A stretch of DNA of 64,000 nucleotides from Chloropicon primus (GCA_023205875.1 CP060769.1:372001-436000); one strand, 5' to 3'; numbered from the stretch's first letter, positions 50,233-60,866 are shown. Program-made: numbers and translations. Notes: a model not told the origin generated them from the letters alone.

Positions 50233-50440
50233 GCTCCTCCGTGCTCGCTCTGGACCTCACCCCTTCCACCGCAGTTTTTCCCAACCACTCGGCCACTAAA
50301 TCCTTCGACCAAGGTATCAAACGAAAGCCCGTGAGATGTAGCCTCGACTGGTGCGGTCTTCTTCCCCTTAACTCCACGTCCTCGTCCTCGTCCTCCGCCC
50401 TCAAGTCCTCCCTCTCCCTCCCTCCTCCCTTTCAGATTTT
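50228..50440 (-). repeat. 195-bp upstream block shared with EngB
   Basis: On the minus strand this block aligns with 26794-26990. The shared words include GACTTGAGG, GACCGCACCAG, ACATCTCACGGGCTTTCGTT and GGTTGGGAAAAACTGCGGTG. The recurrent element is at 50300-50334. The helicase start codon is at its 3' edge. Confidence 0.8.
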
Positions 50441-50474
50441 TTCGATGAAGCGACTTTTTCATTGAAGCAGGAGG

Positions 50475-50810
50475 GAAGGGCGTTACATGGACGCATCGAT
50501 CGTGGAGTGGAACTTTGACTCGCGCTTGACGACGGCAAGGACACGGGAACCGTCAGGAGAGGACGCGGAACGAAAGCGTGTCTCACGAGCTTTCATTTGG
50601 TACCTTGGTTGACCCTGTTGACACTTGAGAACTCGAGAAACGCGCGGAGGGAAGGGCGATTAGGTTGAAGGGCGTTACCTGGACGCATCGTGGAGTGGAC
50701 TCGTGCTTGACGACGGCAAGGACACGGGAACCGTCAGGAGAGGACGCGGAACGAAAGCGTGTCTCACGATCTTTCATTTGGTACCCTGGTTGACCCTGTT
50801 GACGCTTGAT
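50475..50810 (+). repeat. Direct repeat of about 142 bp upstream of the 182-residue gene
   Basis: 50475-50615 and 50667-50808 (period about 192) are nearly identical over their last 100 bp, including GACGACGGCAAGGACACGGG. Each ends in a recurrent element: ATTTGGTACCTTGGTTGACC and ATTTGGTACCCTGGTTGACC. The second copy ends 8 bp before the ATG. Confidence 0.88.
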
Positions 50811-50816
50811 CAGTGC

Positions 50817-51365
50817 ATGATGGGACAGGAGGTTGCGGTATGGGAGAGTTACTTTGGGATTGGGAGGCCCAAGAGGAAGAGGAAAGAGCCAGTGAGGCTT
50901 ACGGACGAAGCGGAGTGGAAGAGGACGATGGAAGCCCCCCAGCACGCTACGGAGAATAGGCCAAGGAAGAGGGGCGGCGGTGCCAGTGATTCTGACCAGA
51001 GCTCAGGCTCGGGACAGGGCAAGGAGAAGAAGGAGGTGGAGTTTGTGCCGCTGTCGCCGAGTCCCTGCAACGGCGACGAGAGCACCGCCGCGGTCGTCGA
51101 AAAAACCGTGGATGAAGTGTATGAAGTGTTCCAGAAGATCAGAGGGACGGAGGAGTACCAGAACATCGAACCCGTCGTGAGGGAGGCCACGGAGAAGGCC
51201 GTTTCCAACTGCGCCACCCTCGCCGAGGCCAGGCAAGTTTGGCAGGAAGAACTCTCTGACATCGCATTCAAGGTGACCCTGCTGCTGACCGCCTGCAACG
51301 GTATTTTTAAGGAGGCGGGGGCTCCCTCGTTGCAACAGAGGTGGCTGGCAAGAACTAACAAGTAA
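50817..51365 (+). CDS. Unknown small protein with nuclear-type basic patch
   Basis: 182 residues from tandem ATGs at 50817 and 50820. RPKRKRKEPVRL near residue 18 looks like a nuclear localisation signal. Residues 40-80 are disordered and Ser/Gly-rich. The C-terminal half is helical (VEKTVDEVYEVFQKIRGTEE, PVVREATEKAVSNCATLAEA, QVWQEELSDIAFKVTLLLTA). No family recognised; a role in a transcription or chromatin complex is only a guess. It converges with the uridine kinase-CYTH gene, with only 24 bp between the stops. Confidence 0.65.
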   Translation: MMGQEVAVWESYFGIGRPKRKRKEPVRLTDEAEWKRTMEAPQHATENRPRKRGGGASDSDQSSGSGQGKEKKEVEFVPLSPSPCNGDESTAAVVEKTVDEVYEVFQKIRGTEEYQNIEPVVREATEKAVSNCATLAEARQVWQEELSDIAFKVTLLLTACNGIFKEAGAPSLQQRWLARTNK

Positions 51366-51389
51366 GCCTACTAGAACACATAACACGCG

Positions 51390-53495
51390 TTAATTTCTTT
51401 TCAAGAAGGCCAAGGCCAGGCATGTCAAGCAAGTCGTCACACACACACCCATCAGCATCTTGTTGGTCTGGTGCTGCGAGACGAGCAAGTCCTTGACGAG
51501 GTGCTCCAGCACCGCCGGGTCCGTTTCTTCCCTCTGAAGGTTCATCCCGCTCGCAATCCGCTTAAACTCATTGCTTGCGGTAGAATTCGTTTGGTACTCT
51601 TCCTCCGAGTCGTACATCGCCGGGTTGTGCCCCGCACCCTTTGTGGGAGACTGCCCCTGCGACACGAGGTCCTCCAGATCGTCCAAGCCAGGGATCATGA
51701 GGGGGATGTCTCCCCTCAGCATGTCCTCCGTCTTGTCACGCAGCTGCTGCGTCATGTTCTCCAGCTGAACTTGTTCGATGTAAGGGTAAGGTATGTAACT
51801 GCCAACAGGGCCGAGTTCCAACTTCTTTGCCAAGTCAAGGACCTCGAACCTCCCTTTGCCTTGGATCTGCACAAAGTTCCTGCCGAGACCTTCAACCGCG
51901 TCAAGCTTGATCTGGAACTCGTCGTTGCCCATCTTCACCGTGTGCCTTTGCATGATGAGGTAGATCGAGTAGCCCAGGGCAAGGAGTCCGCCCAAAATTC
52001 TCACGCTGACCTCGAAGCTGATTCCAGGGGAGATGATGAAGTCTCCTTCCTTGACCCACTCCTCGAACATGAGCTTGTACTTGCCGTTCTTGTTTCTCAT
52101 CCTCAGCCACGAGTTGCAAGTCTCCGGGTCTTCGCTCGGGGGCAGCAAGTAGATGTCATGGAACTCGCTCTCCTCCCTGTTCACGCAGACCTCGGGGCAC
52201 AATTCTCTCAACCTTTCCTCGGAGATCTGCTTCGAGGACTTGAGCGTGTAGATCGGGTTCTGAAACCCAGAGAAAGGGTTGAACTCGTTGTAGATCCTCA
52301 AGTGAGCCGTCTTGAGGTCCGGCTCGATGAAGGCCTTGTACATGGGGTACACCGTCTCCGATATCTGCTGAATGATCTCAGCGGGCTCCTGCCCGCTCCT
52401 GCTGATGTCACGAAGCACTCTCTTGACCAAGTCGAAGTGAACTCCGCCAGTGATAGAGACTCGGAGATCCATCCGATCCCTGAGCCTCGAAGTCAAGGCA
52501 TAGATGCCCTCGACCAGAACGATTCTGCTCTTCGGGGCGTCCACGGTCCTGTACCCGGTCCTCGTGCTCGTCTTGAAATCGTAGATCGGGGCCTTCACGC
52601 TCTTTCCGCTGCGGAGGCCCTCGATGTTCCTCAGCAGCAGCTCGTAGTCGGTCAGCCTCGGGTCGTCAAAGTTCCCGTCCACCAAGCGGCTCGCGTCGTT
52701 GTACATATCCATAGGAAGCACCGCGCAACCCGGAATCAGGGATTGAACCTTGCTGCTGAACACGGTCTTTCCAGCACCACTCGGTCCAGCAAGCCCCACA
52801 ATGATTGGCCTGTTGGCGTCCGTCTTCTTCACCAACAGCTGCAGTGCCCTGACGAAGAGGAAGAACCCTTTGTCGAAACTCAGCTCGTCCTTGATCGGCT
52901 CAATCGTCACCCCTGACTTTGTTCGGACCAACCTCAATTGGTTCTTCAGCAATCGGCTCTCAGACTTCTCTTGCTTCTTCATCATCGAGTTCTGGTGTCC
53001 CACGTAAGGACTCGCTTCCGCATGCGGTCCAGGACTCGGACTCCTGAACGTCGCTTCGTTCATCGCATTCTCGAACCCGTTCGAGGGTTTCGTCCCAGAT
53101 CCCATCAACTCCGTCTCGTTCATCCCCTCATCCCGTGAAGACGATTCCTTCATCTTCATTGTCCTCGCCGTCCTCCTCGTCGTCGTCGTCGTCAAGCTTG
53201 GATCCTCCTCCTCCTCCGCGTGGTTCTTCTTCTTCTTCACCAACCCAACGCTCGGTGATGATGGTGATACCATTGCGTTGTTGGTGATTGTCGTGGTCGT
53301 GCTCCCTCCGTCGTCGTCCTCGTCGTTGTCGTTTTGCCTCCTGTGTGTGCCATCTGGCTCAAGGGCGGCGGTGGTGGCAGGGAACAAGGCTTTCTTTGCC
53401 CGCGGTGCTTTGGCCGTGGACGCCGGCGGAGGAAAGGCGTCTGGCATCGGGGCCTCCTTCCTGCTGCTGGAGAGGACGAGGGTTTCGTTATTCAT
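51390..53495 (-). CDS. Uridine kinase-like/CYTH (TTM1/2-type) fusion protein with C-terminal anchor
   Basis: 701 residues, no intron. Residues 1-200 are disordered. The kinase-like domain has Walker A GPSGAGKT at 237-244, then LPMDMYNDAS, FDDPRLTDYELLLRNI, APIYDFKTSTRTGYR and VLVEGIYALTSRLR. A CYTH-type domain follows (RMRNKNGKYKLMFEEW, GDFIISPGISFEVSVRILGG, QIKLDAVEGLGRNFVQIQGK). The C-terminal segment MLMGVCVTTCLTCLALAFL is a tail anchor. This is the architecture of Arabidopsis TTM1 and TTM2, pyrophosphatases at the outer mitochondrial membrane. The start MNNETLVLSS (53495) was chosen; the frame upstream reads poly-Leu from a (GGA)n repeat. Confidence 0.88.
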   Translation of the reverse strand: MNNETLVLSSSRKEAPMPDAFPPPASTAKAPRAKKALFPATTAALEPDGTHRRQNDNDEDDDGGSTTTTITNNAMVSPSSPSVGLVKKKKNHAEEEEDPSLTTTTTRRTARTMKMKESSSRDEGMNETELMGSGTKPSNGFENAMNEATFRSPSPGPHAEASPYVGHQNSMMKKQEKSESRLLKNQLRLVRTKSGVTIEPIKDELSFDKGFFLFVRALQLLVKKTDANRPIIVGLAGPSGAGKTVFSSKVQSLIPGCAVLPMDMYNDASRLVDGNFDDPRLTDYELLLRNIEGLRSGKSVKAPIYDFKTSTRTGYRTVDAPKSRIVLVEGIYALTSRLRDRMDLRVSITGGVHFDLVKRVLRDISRSGQEPAEIIQQISETVYPMYKAFIEPDLKTAHLRIYNEFNPFSGFQNPIYTLKSSKQISEERLRELCPEVCVNREESEFHDIYLLPPSEDPETCNSWLRMRNKNGKYKLMFEEWVKEGDFIISPGISFEVSVRILGGLLALGYSIYLIMQRHTVKMGNDEFQIKLDAVEGLGRNFVQIQGKGRFEVLDLAKKLELGPVGSYIPYPYIEQVQLENMTQQLRDKTEDMLRGDIPLMIPGLDDLEDLVSQGQSPTKGAGHNPAMYDSEEEYQTNSTASNEFKRIASGMNLQREETDPAVLEHLVKDLLVSQHQTNKMLMGVCVTTCLTCLALAFLKRN

Positions 53496-53926
53496 ACGCA
53501 ACGCATAGAAGAGACAAGAGACAAGGCGCACCAGGAGGAGGAGGAGGAGGAGGAGGAGGAGGAGGAGGGGGGGTGATGGATGATGAAGAGGATGGTATGA
53601 GGAGGCCAAGAAGGTCGATGGAGGACTGCATTGCATTGTGCCTTCGGGAGGGTCACATTGCTTGGCGACAGAGGATTGGGTGGTTGGGTGATTGATGGGG
53701 ATGACGAAACTCTCTCTGAGAGGAGGAGGGGGGGGAGCTTCGCACCATCCTCCTCCCCCCGGTTTTCCCGATGCGTTGCTACACCCAGGGATCTCTTGGA
53801 TTGGCATCAGCTGCGTTGGTTTGCCAGAGAAGGGAGGAGATGGTGATGATGTTGGAGATGATGATGTTGGTCACCGCAGGACAATAAGGTCGATCCGCTT
53901 GTGCGTACATATACATATATACACAT
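53496..53926. other. Noncoding with a (GGA)n tract
   Basis: A GGA trinucleotide tract at about 53529-53569 lies just upstream of the TTM-like start. The remainder is the 3' flank of the gene ending at 53927. No gene is seen. Confidence 0.55.
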
Positions 53927-54416
53927 TTACATGGCATGTCTGAGAACGGACTGGCAGATGGCGAGCTGGGAGAGCGCAAACTTGCTGAATTGGTAAGCGC
54001 TTCCCACCGTTCTGCCGTCCTTGTCAGATTTCACGCCAGTGGAAGCATCCCTGACTTTGCCCACGACGGCCTGGAACGCCTCCAAGAGCTCCCCCTTCCC
54101 TTTGGCAGTGGCTCTGTCGATCGACAAAAAACACAGGCACCCGTGGTCAGATCACAGAAAAGAAGAGAGAGAGAGAGAGACGATGGCAAGTCGAAACGGG
54201 CACTCACCCTCTGTCCTCGATCAGTCGAAGCTTTGCATGAAAGGTGTGGGAGATCAGGAGCGTCGCATTGTCGATCAGTTCCAGCGAAGCGATCGCGTTC
54301 TTGGCGTGGACCTTGATATACTCCAGGACCTCGTCCTCCTCCACACTGCGAAAAACAAAAACAAAATTCAGCCAACAAATCACACGACCAAAGCAAGAGA
54401 CGCGTCAGTCTAAGTG

Positions 54417-54454
<38 letters not shown>

Positions 54455-55985
54455 GCAATTCAGCCCTGGTGGAGCCCACGTACCTGTAAGACATCGTCAT
54501 GGTGTCTTTCATTTTCACGGCCTCCTTGAGGGTGACCAGATTGTCAGGAATGTTTGCCTGCTTGCCAACGTATTGCACGAACAGTTCGCCGATAAACTGG
54601 AGTTTGTGCTTTGGGCTCTCAAAGGCCTGCAGGAGAACGTTCCTGTCCCAACTCGTTTGCATGATCTGCCGGTTGAAGAACAAATCGATCACCCAGTTGT
54701 CGAGGAGCTTTCTGTCGTTGCTGAACGTGCCATAGTGGCTGTGGTCGAGGCACAGTTCCGTCTCCGAGAACAGCGTGCAAAGGATGTTAAATATCCTGCC
54801 TGCCACCTCGAAAATCTCCCTGCTGAGCTCTGGGGCCGGCGAGCTCTCTCTGTCCCCTTTCAGGAACCGGGCAGCCATAAGCCTCAGCTGAACGACTTTT
54901 TGGACAAAGCTTCTCAAGCTCATTTTGTTGTTGCCTCCATCCACCGTCTTGTGCGTCAGGCTGATCAGGGAGTGTACGACGGAGCTCGTCAGGGTGAACA
55001 TCACGTGTTTGAGCTCGCAACCAGTCTTCTCAAGCGCTTGTGCCCTCGGGAGGGAGTGGTAGTACGCGCATATTCTGGCTCTGTCCTCCAAATCATTCCC
55101 AAGAATTTCGGTGAGGTGCTTGAGGGAAAGGACAACTCCGGCACTCGTTCCAGAGTCCTCCGATTCGGAGACATCGCCGACCTCGTACCTCTCGTACATC
55201 GCCAAAAGCTCTTCCACCTTTCCGCTGTACATGTGCCAAGCGGTGTCCCTGCTCCTTCTGCCGATGCCGCCCCTCGGCGTTTTCCCTCCGCCTTCCCCGC
55301 CGTCCATGCCAGGCATGGCCTCATCGCTTTCGACGCACCTGTCCATCGACAGAGGGGTCCACGCGTCCACGTCAACGATGACCTGGAGGGAGTCCCCTTC
55401 CGCTCGAACGACTTTTGTTGGGGGGCGAGCCGCGTGCAGCCTCCTCAGACACAAGTACGCCTCGTGCGACAGGAGGGCGTCGTGATTCGGGTGGTTTTCT
55501 ACCATTGTCAGTACTTTCTCCACCGCGTCGTGTGGGATGCGAACGGGCCTTGTCGAGCACTGCTTGGACAGGATCTCAATAAACCGGAGGCCATCCCTTT
55601 CGTGCATCGTACCCTTCGGCCTCCCCGGGACCCCGCCTTCCTCTTCCTCCACACCGTGGTGTCCCCGCCCCCGAGGCCTCTTGGCTCTTTGGGCCCGCTT
55701 CATCCCATCCATCACCGCCGAGTAATCCGTCCAGTAACCGTCCAAAACGCTCGCAAGCGTCGGTTCCAACGGACGCGCCCCGCTCGCGGTGTGCACCATG
55801 AGCTGGTGGTCCCCTCCTTCGCCTCCGCCGCCTTTTTCCGAGCCCAAGGCCTTCCTCGTTCCGATCCTGATGGGACTCCTCGACACCTTTCGTGGACTCT
55901 CCTGCTGGACTCGACTCACTTCACCCTCTCGCCGCCGAAACAGGCCCAACAAGGTGGACTGCCTCTCCTCCTTCCCCCCAGTCAT
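53927..55985 (-). CDS. Unknown helical protein, three exons
   Basis: Exons 54484-55985, 54208-54345 and 53927-54113 (1502+138+187 nt) join in frame to 608 residues. The first 150 residues are basic and Gly-rich. From about residue 150 on the protein is made of amphipathic helices (LRFIEILSKQCSTRPVRIPH, DALLSHEAYLCLRRLHAARP, RIFNILCTLFSETELCLDHS, IDLFFNRQIMQTSWDRNVLL, DEVLEYIKVHAKNAIASLEL), like an armadillo- or RIH-type repeat protein. I cannot name a family. It may be a scaffold or a channel-associated domain; low certainty. The splice joins are strong (ACAG|GTACGT, GAGG|GTGAGT). Confidence 0.65.
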
Positions 55986-57254
55986 GGAGGATGAGGTCGA
56001 AGGACCTTTCGAGATCTTTTGCCAAAGTCAATTCCAAGCGACGGCTCGACCTAGGACGCCGTCATCCACTTCCGAACCAACCGAAACCTTTGTCCACACA
56101 CACACACACACATCTCTCCTCCTTGGATGATGATGATGATGATGAGATGATGTTGTAAGTAGCAAGTGTGGTCCGTCACTTGGAACTTCTTCGAGTTCGA
56201 CAACGAAACGATCGATCGAAAGGTCAAGAGAAAGAAGACGCTTCGATCGATCCCTTCCTTTTTCCGCTGTTCGCGCTGCGTTCGCTCGTTCTCTCCCTCC
56301 TCTGTGCTCTCTGCTCTGATCGATCGATCGGTGTCGATGCCTTCTCTCCCTCGTTCTGACGATCGGGTGGCGCCAGCTTGGTCAAGATCGGTACCAATCG
56401 AAAGCTCGCGACACGAAGCACCCCTTGGTCGCGCCCTCCTCCTCCCTCTCCGCTCCGATCGCGCCGCGTCCGCTCGTTCTCTCCCTCCTCTCTGCTCTCT
56501 GCTCCGATCGATCGCGATCGCTCGGCTTTTGATTTTTTTTCTTTCTCTCGTCGATTGCGGCGTTGTATTATAGGTTTGTTATTCTCCGCACGACGGGTTC
56601 CGCCGGTGGCGTGGAGAGAGGAAGGTTCGGGAGCGATCGCGAGGGTGACAGGAGGAGAAGAGGCGAGACAAGAGGGCGCAGAACGAAGGAGCGTCTCACG
56701 GGCTTTCGAAAGAGCCCTCACTCGAAGGATTTGGCCACGAGTGGACCACCTTGAGGTCCTCGTGAAGGGTCGGCGAGGACCGGGTCTCCGCTTGAGCAAG
56801 TGGAGAGGTTCTCGTGGGGGAGAGGGCGCGAAAGCGACGAGTGGATTGAGTGAGAGTGGTGACAAACGAAGAGGCGTCTCGAGGTCTTTCGTTCGACTCC
56901 TCGTTTGCTCCATTTGAGAACTGAGGGACCACCGAAGGGTCTCGAGAAGGTGGAGAGGCCGAGGTGGAGGACCATACTCGGCTCGAGGGGGGCGAGGAGC
57001 TACGAGGGGGAGAGCTTTCCTTCTTCGTCGTGGGCTGCTTGAGCTGCCCGTGTTCGCCGTCGCTTTAGGGTGAGGGCTTGAAGGAACCGGTCAGTCGGTG
57101 CCGTCGGTGCCCGGAAGTGAACTGAGAGAGACCTGGCCTCCTCTATATGCTCTAGAGAGGGTGGCAGTGGATCTGCAGAGCGGAGGAGAAGGCCGTGACA
57201 AAGTTTGAGGGGCCTCGAGCCGCGAGATCGTCGCTCAGCATCACGGTCGAGGCG
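55986..57254. promoter_or_regulatory. Long divergent region upstream of the N-CoR-like gene
   Basis: No gene is seen. Copies of the recurrent element: ACGAAACGATCGATCGAAAG near 56205, CCAATCGAAAGCTCG near 56394, CTTTCGAAAGAGCCCTCACT (from 56703) and CTTTCGTTCGACTCC (from 56886). A segment with CGCTCGTTCTCTCCCTCCTC occurs twice (56281 and 56472 regions), an imperfect 190-bp duplication. GATCGATCG runs are common. Confidence 0.55.
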
Positions 57255-60200
57255 ATGGACTACCGTGATAGGGACCGCGACCGGGACAGGGACCGGGACC
57301 GGGACAGGGACAGGGAGAGAGATGGTGGACACCCCTCTTACCGTGACAGGGAGAGGGAACGGGACCGTGATTGGGATAGGGACCGGGACCGCGACCGGGA
57401 CCGCGACCGGGACTCCAAGCTGCTTCCTAGGAGAGACAGCTGGCGCGAGAGCGTGGAGAAGAGGAGGAGCGTGAGGGACCGCGACCGCGACCGTGATTGG
57501 GACCGGGACAGGGCCAGAGATAGAGACAGGGACGGGTATCGCGACCGCGACCGCGACCGAGATAGCTACAGAGATCGGGAGCGCGACCGCGACCGCGACC
57601 GAGATAGCTACAGGGACCGTGACAGAGACAGGGAGGACACTCACCACAGGACTTCGTCTTCGTACAGGAGCAAGTGGGATATGAGGGAGAAGAGAAGAAG
57701 TGTTTCTCGGGACTTTGACCGGGACTCCCAGAGGGACAGCCATGAAGTTTCACGGTTTGGTCGCACCCAGAGTTTACCCATCGGCGCGGGTGCCCTTGGG
57801 GGCAGCATGAAGATGGGCATGCGGGAGGATCAAGCCAAAAGGGACGACCTGTACACCTCGATATTGCCAAGGGAAAGGGAAGGGTCGACTCCGGTCACGG
57901 CTGCTTCGACTCCGAGGGTTGGGCTGCAGGATTCCCAAGGCGCAGACGGAAGCACAGGTCCAAGTGCTTTTGCGAGGAGTACCACCTTCCCTGGACCTGG
58001 GAGCTCTGTATCCATCCCTCACTTGGCGCTTGACTCGCTCAGAGCCAGTGTGGGCGAGTCCCTGCCGAGGTCCGCGAGTGGGAGGAAGAGGCTTGGTTGG
58101 GGCCAGGGTCTGGCACGGCTCAGTAGTACGCCCAGCTCCATTGCCAAAACACCCGCATCCCTTTTGTCCAGCGACCTTAAGAAGGAAGGTACCGCGCATG
58201 ACAGAGCGGACTTGTCCATGGGCAAGTCCAGCGTCTCTTCCAGGGAGGCGCATGCCGATGGCTCGGCGCAGCACTTCAGCAGGGCGGAGTTGCACCAAGA
58301 GGCAACCACGCCAATGAGCATGGATCTTGACATCTCGAATCAGGCGGAGAGCATCAAGGTGAAACTGGAACAGCAGTTTGACGCCCAGCAGAGGGCTCAG
58401 ATTGATAGGGCCCAAATCGATGCGCAAAAGATTCAAGCGGAGATCAAAGAGAAGCAGGACCAGCAGAAGAAGATTCTGAGCGAGTTGGACGACGTGGATT
58501 TGAACATCAGCAACCTGGAGACCGAATTGAACGAAACGAGGCGGGAGTGCAGCAAACTTGAGGCAGAGGAGAGCCAGATCGAGAAGCAGATCAAGGTGAA
58601 GTCAAGAGTCATATCTTCCTTGGAAACTAAACTGAGGAAGCATCTGGACAAGCAGCAAGAGCAAGCGAAGAAGGAGAAGCTAAAGCAAGCCAAGCCAAAG
58701 AAGGTTGTGATCAAGAGGGAGCAACCTTTTGTGGGCATGCCCTACGACAGGAAAGAGCTCGTCACTTCATTCTGCGAGGAGAACAAGGCAAGGGCGTTGC
58801 AGTCAGATATCAAACTCATGAAGTGCATGCCTCAGGACCTGAAAATCAAGTGCTACAACAGCAAGCAGTACCAGCTAAGTGACGAGGAAGAGGAGGAGTA
58901 TTCTGAGGAGGAGGAAGCCATGGAAATTGAGAATGGTGCCTTGACTACGGCGTACAACGAGCTGGATCACCACCGGAATGACATTCATTTTGATGAGGGG
59001 ATCCAAGAGATGATGGAAAGAAACAAGAAAGCGCATGCAAAATGTGCGGAGGCCATCACCAACCACCTCACTCGCAAGAGAAAAGCTCTTTTGGAAGCTC
59101 ATTTTGACCTTGGGCTGGAATACCTGAAGCATCGCGAAAAGTGGCTACAGGAGTTGAGGCTCAAGAAGATGAACAAGGCCCATCTCGCGAATGGGGACCA
59201 TGGGTCTAGAGACGGGAAGAGTGCTCACGGTGCTGCTCTGTCCAGGACTTCTGCTTTGGAGTCAAGGGTGTCGCACCGCGATTCCCCTCGAGACCGTGGA
59301 AACAACAAGGTGCTTGCAGGCTTCGTTAGGTCAGAGTACGAAGAGATGCGCATCATTCATCGCCTCCAAGCCGCCGAGAAGATGAAGACGTTGACCCGTG
59401 TTCCAAACATGATCTTGCTGGACAGCGAGGAGCGTCGCTGGAGAAGGTTTGATACTAAGAACGGTCTCATCACGAGTGAGGAGGCAGAGAATGAGATGGA
59501 AGAAGAGAAGATCAGGAATATTTGGACTCCGCGAGAGAGGAGAATTTTCCTCGAAAAGTATCAGCAGTTCCCAAAGGATTTCACAAAGATCGCTTCCTTC
59601 CTCGAGCACAGAAGCACGGCGGATTGCTTGGTGTTTTACTACAAGAACCAAAAGAGCGAAGAGTTTGCCGCCATCAGACGGAAACACCAAATGAAGAAGA
59701 GGAGGCTGTACACCGAGGCCAAGAAGATGGCAATCACGATGGATAACAGAGAGAAGGCAAAGGAGAAGGGCCGCGAGAAGGAGAAGGGATTGATCAGCAA
59801 GGAGGAGAAGTTCAGCAAAGACAAAGAGAAGTCAAAGTCGAAAGCCAAAGCGAAAGTGAAAGTGAAAGGCGGAAACAGCAAACAGCAAGGGCAGCAAGGG
59901 GCTACCGGCAAGGGCGGCAAACAGCAAGGCCAGCAATCAACCGGGAAGGCGAACAAGCAGCAAGGGCAGCAAGGTGCGGGCAGCAAAACTGCGAAGCAGC
60001 CACAAGTTCAGCAGCGACAGCAAGGCCAGCAGCAGGGCCAGCAGCAGCAACCCCTGCAGCCTGGTGCAGCCACGGCGACTGAGAACTTGGCCGTTTTGCA
60101 GCAGCATATGCAGCTTTTCCTTGCCAACCCCATGATCATGGCAGCAATGCAGCAGCAGCAGCAGATACAGCCGCAGGCCTCTGACCCAAATCAGACGACC

Positions 60201-60866
60201 CAGAACCAAATGGCTCAGTCCGTCCAAATGGCTTTCCAGCAGCAGCTGTTTGCTCTCGGGTTGCAACAAATGCAGATGGGTCTTATGGGCTACCAACAGC
60301 AGCAGCAGCAGATGCAGCAGCCTCCTGCTCAAGTTGCTGCAGCTGGAGGGTCCCATGTGGAAGTGCAGAAGCGACAGATATCCTACTGGACTCAGGAGGA
60401 GAAGGACACTTTCATGTCCACCTTCAGGCAGCACGGCCGCGACTGGAAGTTGCTCTCAGAGCGTATTCCTGGGAAGACAGTGAACCAAATCAAGACTTTC
60501 TACCAGAACTACAAGCAGAAGCTGGGCCTCGACCAGATCGAGCTTCCAGAGGGTGCGATAGGCCCCAGAAAGAGGAACAAGAAGCAGCCTCAAGGCAAGC
60601 CACCTCAAACCCCAGCGGGATCGGCGGTGCCCAAAACAGAGCCAGCTCAGGGATCGGAAGCAGAAGCCCCTGGGATTCCAGAGAAAGTGGAAGCCGCGAC
60701 GGAGAACCTTCCTCCTGCAGAGAAAGCCCCTGAGGCCCCTGAAAAGGAGACCGCCACTCCTATGGTCACGGACAACAACGAGGCGAAGCCAACCACCCCA
60801 AGCACCACGTCCACGGATGTGAAAGTGACGGTGAATCAAGGCGAAGGAGAGCATAAGGGCACTTGA
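57255..60866 (+). CDS. N-CoR/SMRT-like corepressor with two SANT domains
   Basis: 1203 residues in one exon from ATG 57255. Residues 1-140 are almost pure RD/RE dipeptides with DSYRDR units. A coiled coil follows at about 350-480. The DAD-like stretch FVRSEYEEMRIIHRLQAAEK and VPNMILLDSEERRWRRFDTK precedes SANT1 (about 753-800: IWTPRERRIFLEKYQQFPKD, FTKIASFLEHRSTADCLVFY). A long Q-rich and K-rich linker leads to SANT2 (about 1039-1090: SYWTQEEKDTFMSTFRQHGR, LLSERIPGKTVNQIKTFYQN). This order is that of N-CoR, which activates class I histone deacetylases; PWR is the plant relative. Nuclear. Confidence 0.85.
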   Translation: MDYRDRDRDRDRDRDRDRDRERDGGHPSYRDRERERDRDWDRDRDRDRDRDRDSKLLPRRDSWRESVEKRRSVRDRDRDRDWDRDRARDRDRDGYRDRDRDRDSYRDRERDRDRDRDSYRDRDRDREDTHHRTSSSYRSKWDMREKRRSVSRDFDRDSQRDSHEVSRFGRTQSLPIGAGALGGSMKMGMREDQAKRDDLYTSILPREREGSTPVTAASTPRVGLQDSQGADGSTGPSAFARSTTFPGPGSSVSIPHLALDSLRASVGESLPRSASGRKRLGWGQGLARLSSTPSSIAKTPASLLSSDLKKEGTAHDRADLSMGKSSVSSREAHADGSAQHFSRAELHQEATTPMSMDLDISNQAESIKVKLEQQFDAQQRAQIDRAQIDAQKIQAEIKEKQDQQKKILSELDDVDLNISNLETELNETRRECSKLEAEESQIEKQIKVKSRVISSLETKLRKHLDKQQEQAKKEKLKQAKPKKVVIKREQPFVGMPYDRKELVTSFCEENKARALQSDIKLMKCMPQDLKIKCYNSKQYQLSDEEEEEYSEEEEAMEIENGALTTAYNELDHHRNDIHFDEGIQEMMERNKKAHAKCAEAITNHLTRKRKALLEAHFDLGLEYLKHREKWLQELRLKKMNKAHLANGDHGSRDGKSAHGAALSRTSALESRVSHRDSPRDRGNNKVLAGFVRSEYEEMRIIHRLQAAEKMKTLTRVPNMILLDSEERRWRRFDTKNGLITSEEAENEMEEEKIRNIWTPRERRIFLEKYQQFPKDFTKIASFLEHRSTADCLVFYYKNQKSEEFAAIRRKHQMKKRRLYTEAKKMAITMDNREKAKEKGREKEKGLISKEEKFSKDKEKSKSKAKAKVKVKGGNSKQQGQQGATGKGGKQQGQQSTGKANKQQGQQGAGSKTAKQPQVQQRQQGQQQGQQQQPLQPGAATATENLAVLQQHMQLFLANPMIMAAMQQQQQIQPQASDPNQTTQNQMAQSVQMAFQQQLFALGLQQMQMGLMGYQQQQQQMQQPPAQVAAAGGSHVEVQKRQISYWTQEEKDTFMSTFRQHGRDWKLLSERIPGKTVNQIKTFYQNYKQKLGLDQIELPEGAIGPRKRNKKQPQGKPPQTPAGSAVPKTEPAQGSEAEAPGIPEKVEAATENLPPAEKAPEAPEKETATPMVTDNNEAKPTTPSTTSTDVKVTVNQGEGEHKGT

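Noticed and set aside
57000-57743. Minus-strand Val/Ala/Pro-rich frame opposite the N-CoR-like gene
   Set aside because: It is the complement of the RD/RE codon repeat.
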